The translations under genes and the position numbers were made by a program. The notes under the pieces were generated by a model. That model was not told the origin of the DNA. It saw nothing but the letters and a program-made list of their open reading frames with translations, and did not search any database. Below, one piece after another: positions 1-7,543 of a stretch of DNA of 29,567 nucleotides. This stretch comes from an uncultured Eubacteriales bacterium. Its GTDB lineage: Bacteria; Bacillota; Clostridia; Lachnospirales; Lachnospiraceae. Positions within the stretch are counted from its first letter, which is position 1. Each line of letters opens with the position of its first letter. The DNA lies in NCBI GenBank assembly GCA_900544525.1, contig UQVN01000008.1, forward strand, positions 1 to 29,567, in the 5' to 3' direction.

Positions 1-11
1 ACATGAATATA

Positions 12-51
12 GAAAAAAGCCACCAAACATTTCCATATGTCTGATGGCTTT
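12..51 (-). terminator. Second, distal intrinsic terminator after greA-lysS
   Basis: A 15-bp stem (16-30 with 37-51, 6-nt loop) pairs fully only when read as minus-strand RNA, where two positions become G-U pairs. It is followed on that strand by a run of six T. This marks leftward transcription. It lies about 90 bp beyond the first terminator, so it is either a backup for lysS or the end of a small transcript I cannot define. Confidence 0.75.
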
Positions 52-135
52 AAATCTTTAAAATTTGTGTAATTGTCATGATAAGTATCTATTCTTTTCC
101 ATATCATATCACATAACTAATTTGGAGTAACAATA

Positions 136-181
136 TAAAAAAAGGACATTTTTCTAAAATTTCTTTTAGAAAAATGTCCTT
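136..181 (-). terminator. Intrinsic terminator of lysS
   Basis: A perfect 18-bp stem (142-159 with 164-181, 4-nt loop) is followed on the minus strand by seven T. It begins 34 bp past the lysS stop codon. On the plus strand no T tract follows, so it works leftwards. Confidence 0.92.
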
Positions 182-214
182 AAAGTACAAAATATTAACT
201 TAAGCGGACTAGAC

Positions 215-1687
215 TTATTTATCCAAACTCTTCATTGTTGGGAATAACAATACGTCACGAATCGCTGGAGAGTTTGTCATAAGCATTACCATACGGTCGA
301 TACCAAATCCGATACCGCCTGTTGGTGGCATACCGATGCTTAACGCATTTAAGAAGTCTTCGTCAATACGGTTTGCTTCTTCATCACCTTGTGCTAATAA
401 TTCTTCCTGTGCTTCGAAACGTTCTCTCTGATCGATTGGATCGTTGATCTCAGAATAAGCATTTGCCATTTCACGTCCATAGATGAATAATTCAAAACGT
501 TCTACATATTCTGGATCTTCTGGTTTTTTCTTTGTAAGTGGAGAGATTTCCACTGGATGATCGATAACAAATGTAGGTTGAATTAATTTTTCTTCTACAA
601 ATTCTTCGAATAAAAGACTTAAAATATCACCTTTTTTATGTCTTTCTTCGAATTCTACATGATGTTCTTTTGCTAATGCCTTTGCTTCTTCTGTTGTTTT
701 TACCGTTGTGAAGTCAATATTTGCATATTTTTTCAATGCGTCGATCATTGTAATTCTTTCAAATGGTTTTTCTAAGTCAATAATCACATCGCCGTAAGGA
801 ATCTGCATTGTTCCGCATACTTCTTGCGCTACATGACGGTATAAGTTTTCTGCTAATTCCATCATTCCATTGTAGTCTGTGTATGCTTGATATAATTCCA
901 TTAATGTAAACTCTGGATTATGTCTTGCATCCGTTCCTTCGTTACGGAATACACGTCCAATTTCATAAACTCTTTCAAGACCACCTACGATTAATCTCTT
1001 TAAGTATAACTCTAAGGAAATACGAAGTTTTACATCTTCGTCTAACGCATTATAATGTGTTTCAAATGGTCTAGCTGCTGCTCCACCTGCATTGCTTACA
1101 AGCATAGGAGTTTCTACTTCCATAAATCCTTGTCCATCTAAGAAACGACGAATCGCACTAATACATTTAGAACGTTTTACAAATGTTTCTTTGACATCTT
1201 GATTCATAACTAAATCAACATATCTTTGACGATAACGCATATCTGTATTTGTTAAACCATGGAATTTTTCTGGAAGAACTTGAAGACTCTTGCTTAAAAG
1301 AGTCACTTCTGTTGCATGAATAGAAATTTCTCCTGTTTTTGTTTTAAATACTTCACCTTTAATACCGATAAGATCACCGATATCAAATTTCTTGAAATCT
1401 TTATAAGATTCTTCTCCAATATTATCTCTTGCTACATAAGACTGGATATTTCCTTGTAAGTCTTGAACGTTACAAAAAGATGCTTTTCCCATTACACGTT
1501 TAAACATCATTCTACCTGCAATGGATACTGTCTTTCCTTCTAATTCTTCAAAATTATCTTTAATTTCCATACTATGATGTGTCTGATCATATTTTGTAAT
1601 CTGGAAAGGATCTTTTCCTGCTTCTTGGAGTTCCGCAAGTTTTTCTCTTCTAATTTTTAAAATTTCGTTTAAATTCTGTTCTGCCAC
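215..1687 (-). CDS. lysS: Lysyl-tRNA synthetase, class II
   Basis: This cytosolic enzyme charges tRNA-Lys with lysine using ATP. The 490-residue length is usual for bacterial LysS. An N-terminal OB-fold anticodon-binding region covers about residues 53-145. The class II catalytic core follows, with motif 2 around RNEGTDARHNPEF (residues 248-260) and motif 3 GGIGFGIDRMVML near the C terminus. The start is a GTG at 1687-1685 with AGGAG ten bases upstream; no better start is seen. It is the second gene of a two-gene unit with greA, 25 bp upstream, and is followed by two terminators. The greA-lysS pairing is common in Firmicutes and suggests that both follow growth rate. The family assignment is secure. 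Confidence 0.98.
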   Translation of the reverse strand: MAEQNLNEILKIRREKLAELQEAGKDPFQITKYDQTHHSMEIKDNFEELEGKTVSIAGRMMFKRVMGKASFCNVQDLQGNIQSYVARDNIGEESYKDFKKFDIGDLIGIKGEVFKTKTGEISIHATEVTLLSKSLQVLPEKFHGLTNTDMRYRQRYVDLVMNQDVKETFVKRSKCISAIRRFLDGQGFMEVETPMLVSNAGGAAARPFETHYNALDEDVKLRISLELYLKRLIVGGLERVYEIGRVFRNEGTDARHNPEFTLMELYQAYTDYNGMMELAENLYRHVAQEVCGTMQIPYGDVIIDLEKPFERITMIDALKKYANIDFTTVKTTEEAKALAKEHHVEFEERHKKGDILSLLFEEFVEEKLIQPTFVIDHPVEISPLTKKKPEDPEYVERFELFIYGREMANAYSEINDPIDQRERFEAQEELLAQGDEEANRIDEDFLNALSIGMPPTGGIGFGIDRMVMLMTNSPAIRDVLLFPTMKSLDK

Positions 1688-1712
1688 AGTGTGTTCACTC
1701 CTATTCTTTCTC

Positions 1713-2198
1713 TTATAAGTTGGATCTTTGAATATCTAAAATACGATATTTTTCTGCTCCGTCTGGACCTTCAACCTCTACAACTTCTCCGATTTTACAT
1801 CCGATTAATGCGTGTCCAAGTGGAGATTCGTTTGAAATCTTACCTGCAAAAATATCTGCTTCTGTAGAACCTACTAATTTATAAGTAACTTCTTCATTAA
1901 ATTCCATATCAAATAATTTTACCATACAACCGATGTTGATTTTTTCAAGATCCACTTCATCTTCATCAACAACTTCTGCATTTCTAAGGATTTTCTCTAT
2001 TTCTTCAATGCGGGCTTCAATATCACGTTGTTCATCTTTTGCTGCATCGTATTCAGCGTTTTCTGATAAGTCACCCTGTTCTCTAGCTTCTTTAATTTTC
2101 TGAGCTACTTCTTTACGGGTTACTACCTTTAACTGCTGTAATTCTTCTTCTAATTCTCTTAAACCAGCATATGTTAAAATATTTTTCTTCTCTGCCAT
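1713..2198 (-). CDS. greA: Transcription elongation factor GreA
   Basis: GreA enters the secondary channel of RNA polymerase and stimulates cleavage of backtracked RNA, rescuing stalled complexes. The 161-residue length is normal. Residues 1 to about 75 form the antiparallel coiled coil, with the acidic tip in GDLSENAEYDAAKDEQ, whose Asp and Glu residues act on the polymerase Mg ion. The remainder is the FKBP-like globular domain. The ATG has GGGAG upstream at normal spacing. The gene is first in an operon with lysS. Its promoter is about 270 bp upstream, and the leader contains two inverted repeats, described separately, which may give attenuation control. Confidence 0.97.
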   Translation of the reverse strand: MAEKKNILTYAGLRELEEELQQLKVVTRKEVAQKIKEAREQGDLSENAEYDAAKDEQRDIEARIEEIEKILRNAEVVDEDEVDLEKINIGCMVKLFDMEFNEEVTYKLVGSTEADIFAGKISNESPLGHALIGCKIGEVVEVEGPDGAEKYRILDIQRSNL

Positions 2199-2322
2199 TG
2201 ATTGAACTCCCTTTCTTTTTTCAATACTTTATAAAAACAATGTCTCCTCATTCTTTTCACTAAGCCATGCATTGCATAAACGAAATGATGAGAAATACGT
2301 TTTACGAGATCCATTGTTCTCT

Positions 2323-2407
2323 AAAGGAGAGGAAAATTTTTTCCTCTCCTTTTGTATCCATGTAATAGCAATGAGTACCAAATATAGTATTTATAAACTT
2401 TCATTGC
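2323..2407 (-). promoter_or_regulatory. Structured leader of greA (two stem-loops)
   Basis: Read leftwards from the promoter, stem I pairs 2401-2407 with 2368-2374 (GCAATGA/TCATTGC, 7 bp). Stem II is a very strong hairpin pairing 2339-2352 with 2323-2336, 14 bp and perfect (about 12 bp if a six-base loop is allowed). On the minus strand stem II ends in only three T, so it is a weak intrinsic terminator or an attenuator rather than a full stop. On the plus strand four T follow, but no plus-strand gene lies upstream of it. The rest of 2199-2561 shows no gene. Confidence 0.6.
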
Positions 2408-2465
2408 TTTGGAACGTAAGAAACTTTTCATTCTTATTTCTTATTGTTCTATCTACAATTCTTAT

Positions 2466-2494
2466 ATTATAAATGACTGGCGATCTCTTGTCAA
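2466..2494 (-). promoter_or_regulatory. Consensus sigma-A promoter for greA-lysS
   Basis: On the minus strand TTGACA (2494-2489), a 17-bp spacer and TATAAT (2471-2466) form a perfect consensus promoter. The expected start is near 2459, about 260 nt upstream of the greA ATG. No other convincing promoter lies nearer to greA. Confidence 0.85.
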
Positions 2495-2561
2495 CCAGCT
2501 TTCCCTTTGTTTTCCTTTATTTTCCACTCATCCCTTTTCTTCTTTTAAAACTCACGGATTT

Positions 2562-3551
2562 CTATACTATTTTTCTAAGATAAAGCCCATAGTTTTCTTT
2601 CCATTCTTCTAACTTCTCTTCTACAACCGTTCCATCAAAATTCATTGTCTGTTCCATTAAAATGGCTGTTAATACTTCTTGATCGATCCAGATTCCTCTT
2701 TGTGTAATTCGAAGATTACTGGCCTTTGGATACAGATCATTTAAATCAATCTCAATTGTTGTATTTTGTCCTGATCGTCCTACATCTATCCTTGTTGAAT
2801 CCTCTTTTATTTCTTCTATTTCTTTCTCTATTTCTTCTATTTTTTCTGTTTCCTCTTTTTCTTTCTTCTCTTTTGGTAAAAATACAATAGAAAGCCCTGT
2901 CTCTTCATAAATCTCTTTTGCTAATGTTTCATATACCGAAGGCTGGTTCGTCTTTACAATCATATAATTCAGATTATTGGACACCAAAGAAATTACCCGT
3001 TTTGTCTCTTCTATTTTACCTTCTATAATGACGAGCTTTAATACTTTTTTTCGAATCCCATAAAGCACTCGATAGTATTCGGTTAATTCTTTTATAAAAA
3101 AGAATTTCATCCACCCTACATAATTTCTTCTATTTAAAAGCATACATACAGCATGATCTTTTTGCTCCTCTTGACTCTCTTTATCAAAAGCCGAATAAAG
3201 GGATAAGTGATAAGGATAACAAGAAAAATTACTCTCTTGTCTACAATATAAGAAAAAAAGCTCCCCTTTTAATAAGAAAGTCACACTCCCATACTGTCGT
3301 TTTTGTTCTCGGATCTCTTCTTCAATAAAATGCCATACAAGTTCCTCGCCCATTTTTACAACACATTCCTGTTCAAATGGTAACTCCACTTCAATCCCTT
3401 TTAACTCCCCTTCTGCACTGTTTTCTTTTTTTAGTTTTTTCTTTCGCAATAGCCATTTTTGCAACCATTTCTTTGGTAACGTCCGATGAAGCCATCGATA
3501 GATAACACTGCTTTTTTCTAAATAGCGATACCGAATAAATGCAACTTCCAT
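2562..3551 (-). CDS. Conserved-looking protein of unknown function
   Basis: I do not recognise a named family for this 329-residue protein. The N terminus (about residues 1-45) is very basic, with many W, K and R residues. The middle region (about 50-235) has alternating hydrophobic strands and helices, no signal peptide and no clear membrane span. Residues about 236-262 form a Glu/Lys-rich tract, likely a helix or flexible linker. The last 70 residues form a separate segment with IEIDLNDLYP and ITQRGIWID. The ATG at 3551 has GGGAG upstream. Codon usage looks like that of its neighbours. It is transcribed leftwards towards greA but is separated from it by the greA promoter. A role linked to greA or lysS is only a guess from position. 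Confidence 0.8.
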   Translation of the reverse strand: MEVAFIRYRYLEKSSVIYRWLHRTLPKKWLQKWLLRKKKLKKENSAEGELKGIEVELPFEQECVVKMGEELVWHFIEEEIREQKRQYGSVTFLLKGELFFLYCRQESNFSCYPYHLSLYSAFDKESQEEQKDHAVCMLLNRRNYVGWMKFFFIKELTEYYRVLYGIRKKVLKLVIIEGKIEETKRVISLVSNNLNYMIVKTNQPSVYETLAKEIYEETGLSIVFLPKEKKEKEETEKIEEIEKEIEEIKEDSTRIDVGRSGQNTTIEIDLNDLYPKASNLRITQRGIWIDQEVLTAILMEQTMNFDGTVVEEKLEEWKENYGLYLRKIV

Positions 3552-3581
3552 CTTTTTCTCCCACTACGCTATTCTTTCTTT

Positions 3582-3645
3582 ATGCTATATGCTTTTTTCC
3601 TATGAAAAATACCTCTTTTCCATGACTTATTATGGGAAATAGCAT
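3582..3645. other. Imperfect nested inverted repeat in the divergent intergenic region
   Basis: ATGCTAT (3582-3588) and ATAGCAT (3639-3645) enclose a second imperfect pairing, TTTCCAT with ATGGGAAA, near 3617-3639. It lies upstream of the unknown gene and could fold into a small branched RNA in that gene's leader, or be a protein-binding site. I see no match to a riboswitch class, and the stems are AT-rich. Confidence 0.3.
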
Positions 3646-3758
3646 TTTAACTTAAAAAAACTTGCCCAAGTAACTCTTATCTTCCATAAAACTTCCCTCC
3701 CTCTTCTATCACTCTTCCTTATTTTGTTGCTAAGACAACGTTAATCTCATTTCCTTCT

Positions 3759-3767
3759 TGTTACAAT
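3759..3767 (+). promoter_or_regulatory. Extended -10 promoter of the ABC transporter operon
   Basis: TGTTACAAT (TG, one base, TACAAT at 3762-3767) is a good extended -10. The -35 region is poor. The start would be near 3774, giving a 27-nt leader with AGGAG ahead of the ATG at 3801. A weak GTTG/CAAC dyad at about 3727-3740 lies just upstream and could bind a regulator. Confidence 0.5.
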
Positions 3768-3800
3768 AAGAAAAACAAAAGAAAAAAGGAGTTTGTATTT

Positions 3801-4928
3801 ATGAAAAAAATTTATCAAAAAATAATAAGCCTTTCTTTACTTTGTGCTATGGCACTCAGCGGTTGTAGCACCGCCAAACAAGAAACAACAACCGAAACCG
3901 TAACACAAACAATGAATGCAATTGATGAATCAAACAATCAAAAAACTGCTTATACGTTTGTAGATCAAGCGGATAATGAAGTAACTGTCCAGATTCCTGT
4001 GGAGCGTATGGTTGTTATGCAACATCACTCTTTGGATATCTTAGCCCAATTAGGTGCTCAAGAAAAAGTAGTAGCAACGGAAAAAAACTGGGAAAAAGAT
4101 CTTGGAGATTATATGAAGGATGTCTTTCCTAATATTGAATCTTTACCGACTCCTGGTGATCTTCAAGAATGGAACGTGGAGGAAATTGTAAAATTGAACC
4201 CAGATGTTGTTATTGCAGCCTCTCAGGCCAATCCAGACACAATCCAACAATTAAAAGAACTTAAAATTCCAGTTGTTGTTGTTTCCTTACGTGGAGAAGG
4301 AAAACAAGAAGAAGCCCAAAACCCAAGACTTTCTGATGCAGATAGCGCTTATACCGAGGGTTGTGAATGGGCAGTAAAAACACTTGGAAAGTTGACAGGC
4401 ACAGAAGAAAAAGCCAATCAGATTTGGGATTTTTGTCTTGAAAGCCGTGATATCGTAGAAAAGGCGGTTGGGACGATAAAAGAGGAAGATCGCGTTCGCG
4501 TTTTTATTGCAAATGAAGGACAACAGACTTATGGAAATGATAAATACGTAGGTTCTCAACTTTTACGCGCTGGTGCCATTAATGTAGCTTCAAAGGAAAT
4601 CCAAGGTTATCAACCTTATACTTTTGAGAAATTAGCACAATGGAATCCAGACGTCATTATTGTTCAAGATCGTTATCAAGAAGTATATGATGAAATCATG
4701 ACAGATGCAAAATACAAAGAACTAAAAGCGGTGAAAGAAGGAAATGTACTACTAGCTCCTTACTGGACAAAACCTTGGGGAAATCCGGATACTGACTCAA
4801 TCGCACTAGGGGAACTTTGGCTAGCCCATCAATTTTATCCAGATAAAATTAGCAAGGAAGTGGTACAAGAACGTGCAAAAACCTTCTATGAATCTTTTTA
4901 TGGGGTTCCTTTTACAGGAGAAGTGTAA
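3801..4928 (+). CDS. Lipoprotein substrate-binding protein, FepB/BtuF-like ABC importer
   Basis: This 375-residue extracytoplasmic binding protein belongs to the iron-siderophore/heme/cobalamin class (COG0614 type). It has a lysine-rich signal peptide with lipobox LSGC and lipidated Cys22, followed by a Thr/Glu/Asn-rich linker to about residue 50. The two Rossmann-like lobes begin at VDQADNEVTVQIPVERMVV, with the typical EEIVKLNPDVVIAA and FEKLAQWNPDVIIVQ segments. It would bind ligand outside the membrane and deliver it to the permease encoded immediately downstream; the stop codon is directly followed by the permease ATG. The ligand cannot be read from the sequence: ferric siderophore, heme, corrinoid or another metal chelate are all possible. 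No Fur box or cobalamin riboswitch was recognised upstream. Confidence 0.93.
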   Translation: MKKIYQKIISLSLLCAMALSGCSTAKQETTTETVTQTMNAIDESNNQKTAYTFVDQADNEVTVQIPVERMVVMQHHSLDILAQLGAQEKVVATEKNWEKDLGDYMKDVFPNIESLPTPGDLQEWNVEEIVKLNPDVVIAASQANPDTIQQLKELKIPVVVVSLRGEGKQEEAQNPRLSDADSAYTEGCEWAVKTLGKLTGTEEKANQIWDFCLESRDIVEKAVGTIKEEDRVRVFIANEGQQTYGNDKYVGSQLLRAGAINVASKEIQGYQPYTFEKLAQWNPDVIIVQDRYQEVYDEIMTDAKYKELKAVKEGNVLLAPYWTKPWGNPDTDSIALGELWLAHQFYPDKISKEVVQERAKTFYESFYGVPFTGEV

Positions 4929-5936
4929 ATGAATGGTGATAAAAAAAGAGGGAGAATGATTTTCTTTCTCCTTCTTCCTATTATACTGTTTCTCATTTCT
5001 TTAGGTATTGGTTCTTATCCAATCTCGCCCTTTGATGTTGTTACTATTTTATTCAAAGGCATTACAAGAAATGAATTTTTAAAAGATCCTATGGCCTTTC
5101 ACTTACTATTTACAGTAAGGCTTCCACGAATTATTAGTGCTGTCTTAATTGGTGCTGGTCTTTCCGTATCTGGTGCTGTTTTTCAAGGGCTCTTTAAAAA
5201 TCCACTAGCCGATCCTTATACATTAGGTGTTTCTAACGGAGCTGGATTTGGAGCAGGACTGGCTATTGTTCTCTCTCTTTCCACACTACAAATACAACTA
5301 GTAGCAACCATATTTGGACTATTCGCGGTACTGTTAACCTTTTTACTTTCTATTCATAGTAAACACTCGACTGTGAGCTTAGTGCTTTCTGGAATGTTAG
5401 TAGGCTCTCTTTTTTCCTCTCTCATTTCTCTCATTAAATTCACAGCGGATCCTTTTGAGAAATTACCTGAAATTGTCTTTTGGCTTATGGGTTCTCTTGT
5501 TAGCATTAACTACGAAAAGATACTTCGTATCCTTCCCGCTTATATTCTTTGTATGCTCTTTTTATTTCTCATTCGTTGGAGATTAAATGTACTAAGCCTT
5601 GGAAGTGAAGAAGCGCAATCTTTTGGCATCCCCGTCAAACGGGATCGTACCCTTGCTATTTTAGCTTGTTCTATTATCACTGCACTCGTTGTCAGCATCT
5701 CTGGCATTATCGGTTGGGTCGGCATTGTAATTCCTCATCTTGCTCGAATGATAGTCGGGGCAGACTTTCGAAAATTACTTCCTGCCTCCGCCTCTCTTGG
5801 CATCTGTTATTTACTCCTAATCGACGATCTTTGTAGAACATTAACCGCTACAGAGATTCCTATTGGTGTAATTACGGGAATTATTGGCGTTCCACTCTTT
5901 GCCTATTTTATTTATCGAAAGAAGGTGCATTGGTAA
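4929..5936 (+). CDS. FecCD/BtuC-type ABC transporter permease
   Basis: This integral membrane protein of 335 residues should form a homodimeric channel. About ten hydrophobic segments are visible. Family hallmarks are GLFKNPLADPYTLGVSNGAG (about residues 95-115) and the cytoplasmic coupling region WVGIVIPHLARMIVG near residue 270. The ATG follows the binding-protein stop with no gap, and the AGGAG lies inside the end of that gene, so translation is coupled. Its own stop TAA overlaps the ATPase ATG by one base. Only one permease gene is present, consistent with a homodimer. Confidence 0.95.
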   Translation: MNGDKKRGRMIFFLLLPIILFLISLGIGSYPISPFDVVTILFKGITRNEFLKDPMAFHLLFTVRLPRIISAVLIGAGLSVSGAVFQGLFKNPLADPYTLGVSNGAGFGAGLAIVLSLSTLQIQLVATIFGLFAVLLTFLLSIHSKHSTVSLVLSGMLVGSLFSSLISLIKFTADPFEKLPEIVFWLMGSLVSINYEKILRILPAYILCMLFLFLIRWRLNVLSLGSEEAQSFGIPVKRDRTLAILACSIITALVVSISGIIGWVGIVIPHLARMIVGADFRKLLPASASLGICYLLLIDDLCRTLTATEIPIGVITGIIGVPLFAYFIYRKKVHW

Positions 5937-6730
5937 TGGATATCACAATAAAAAACCTTTCCTTTTCTTATTCAAATGAAAAAGAAAAAAGGATTTTAAA
6001 CAACCTATCCTTTTCCTATCAAACTCCTGATATCCTTTGTATTTTAGGAACAAATGGTACAGGAAAAAGCACTCTTTTAAAATGTATGACAGGAAAATAC
6101 AAACCAAACTCAGGAGAAGTTTTCCTTGAACACCAACCTCTAAAACATTATTCCTCCAAAGCTCTTGCAAGAAAGTTTGCCTATATTCCACAAAACCATA
6201 CCCCTACCTTTCCATTTCGGGTACTTGATGTAGTAACCATGGGGCGAACTTCTACCATTGGATATTTTTCAAGTCCTAGCAAAAAAGAAGAAGAAATCGC
6301 AATGCATTATTTAGAGTTTCTATCCATTTCTCATCTAAAGGACAAACCATATACCAATCTCTCTGGTGGAGAACGGCAACTGGTATTATTAGCATCCGCT
6401 CTTACACAAGAACCAGAACTTCTCATTTTGGATGAACCAACCGCCCATCTTGACTTTGGAAAACAATATCAGTTTTTAACACTGGTAAAAAAACTACAAG
6501 CAAAAGGAATGGGAGTAATCATGACGACTCATTTCCCAGATCACCCACTTTTTTTAAATAGCAAAACACTGATTTTACAAGAGGGGACGATCTCCCATTA
6601 TGGACAAGCAAACGATGTCATTACTGCTGAAACAATGTCTGAGCTTTATCATATCAAAACTCAAATCATACAAGTGGGCGCACAAACAATCTGTGTTCCA
6701 AAAAATACAAAGGAGAATGAAACTTTATGA
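5936..6730 (+). CDS. ABC transporter ATP-binding protein, FecE/BtuD-like
   Basis: This cytosolic ATPase powers the importer. It has Walker A GTNGTGKST (residues 38-46), a Q-loop in YIPQN, signature LSGGERQ (142-148), Walker B LLILDEPTAHLD and an H-loop in TTHFPDH. I start it at the ATG at 5936, not the TTG two codons earlier. The ATG gives a TAATG stop-start junction with the permease and lies ten bases after GAAGG. The TTG would be only four bases from that site. The resulting 264 residues is normal for the family. Its TGA overlaps the methyltransferase ATG (ATGA), so all four genes of the operon are coupled. Confidence 0.95.
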   Translation: MDITIKNLSFSYSNEKEKRILNNLSFSYQTPDILCILGTNGTGKSTLLKCMTGKYKPNSGEVFLEHQPLKHYSSKALARKFAYIPQNHTPTFPFRVLDVVTMGRTSTIGYFSSPSKKEEEIAMHYLEFLSISHLKDKPYTNLSGGERQLVLLASALTQEPELLILDEPTAHLDFGKQYQFLTLVKKLQAKGMGVIMTTHFPDHPLFLNSKTLILQEGTISHYGQANDVITAETMSELYHIKTQIIQVGAQTICVPKNTKENETL

Positions 6731-7485
6731 CAGAACAACAGCTTCAACAACTCTCTTTAAACTATTGGTCCGATCGAGCAGAAGAATTTTCGGCTCTTCG
6801 CATGAAAGATTACGAAACCTCTATGCGAGAATCCTTTTTACAATTTATTAAAAGCCAATTACCACCCATAAAAGATCGCCCTATTAGAGCATTAGATCTC
6901 GGTTGTGGCGCTGGATTTTTTTGTCTTTTACTAAAGGAATTGGGCTGTCAAGTGACGGCAATCGATTTTTCAAAAGAGATGTTAGAACAGGCAAAGAAAA
7001 ACTGTGAAAGAAATCATATTTTCGATATTTCGTTTTTACAAATGGATGCACAACATTTAACATTTCCTGATGAAACATTCGATTTTATTATCACTCGCAA
7101 TGTTACATGGATTCTTCCTAATGTGAAACAAGCCTATCAGGAAATGTTGCGTGTGCTAGCCAAAAAAGGACGCTTACTAAATATGGATTCCAATTACGGA
7201 AAAGTCTTTTATGAATCCGAAAAAAGAGGAGAAACTCCTTCTCACCCAACCCAATCTCTTCATCAACTCCAAACAAGAAATCGGATCGCAAAAGATCTCG
7301 CTATCACAAAAGTCGAACGCCCACAGTGGGATCTTACGACTCTCTGGGAACTTGGAGTACAAAACCTGTCCTGCTATCGCGATTTAGAACAGCAACTAAA
7401 CATTAAAGAATTAAATCAAGCCTATACTTGTGCTTCTAATCAAACAAGAGCGATTATGTTTGCCATTCTCGCCCAAAAACAATGA
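6727..7485 (+). CDS. Class I SAM-dependent methyltransferase coupled to the ABC importer
   Basis: This 252-residue cytosolic Rossmann-fold methyltransferase has motif I LDLGCGAGFF (about 56-65), an acidic residue after strand 2 (VTAID, Asp80), and FDFIITRNVTWIL followed by EMLRVLAKKGRLL typical of the UbiE/Methyltransf_11 group. The start overlaps the ATPase stop by four bases, so it is made together with the importer. The C-terminal 70 residues are less typical and may form the substrate cap. The context suggests that it methylates the imported ligand, a ligand-derived tetrapyrrole or corrinoid, or a metal(loid) chelate. None of these can be shown from the sequence. A shared bidirectional terminator ends the operon. 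Confidence 0.9.
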   Translation: MTEQQLQQLSLNYWSDRAEEFSALRMKDYETSMRESFLQFIKSQLPPIKDRPIRALDLGCGAGFFCLLLKELGCQVTAIDFSKEMLEQAKKNCERNHIFDISFLQMDAQHLTFPDETFDFIITRNVTWILPNVKQAYQEMLRVLAKKGRLLNMDSNYGKVFYESEKRGETPSHPTQSLHQLQTRNRIAKDLAITKVERPQWDLTTLWELGVQNLSCYRDLEQQLNIKELNQAYTCASNQTRAIMFAILAQKQ

Positions 7486-7502
7486 GAAGCATAGCATATA
7501 GA

Positions 7503-7534
7503 AAAAGCGAAAGTACAAAAATACTTTCGCTTTT
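7503..7534. terminator. Bidirectional intrinsic terminator
   Basis: A 13-bp perfect stem (7503-7515 with 7522-7534, 6-nt loop) is flanked by A on the left and T on the right. It can end both the plus-strand methyltransferase operon and the minus-strand phosphofructokinase unit, which converge here. Confidence 0.9.
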
Positions 7535-7543
7535 CTCCTATTC

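Noticed and set aside
2272..2612. Two plus-strand frames of 66-67 codons between greA and the unknown gene
   Set aside because: They have no ribosome site, Phe/Ser/Leu-rich translations typical of the reverse of A-rich coding or leader DNA, and overlap the greA promoter and hairpin.
3660..3690. ACTTG/CAAGT dyad followed by T on the minus strand
   Set aside because: The stem is 5 bp with a 2-base loop, too short for a terminator.
3801..3840. Cobalamin riboswitch ahead of the importer
   Set aside because: Only about 27 nt of leader follow the likely promoter and no B12-box-like sequence was recognised, so there is no room for the element.
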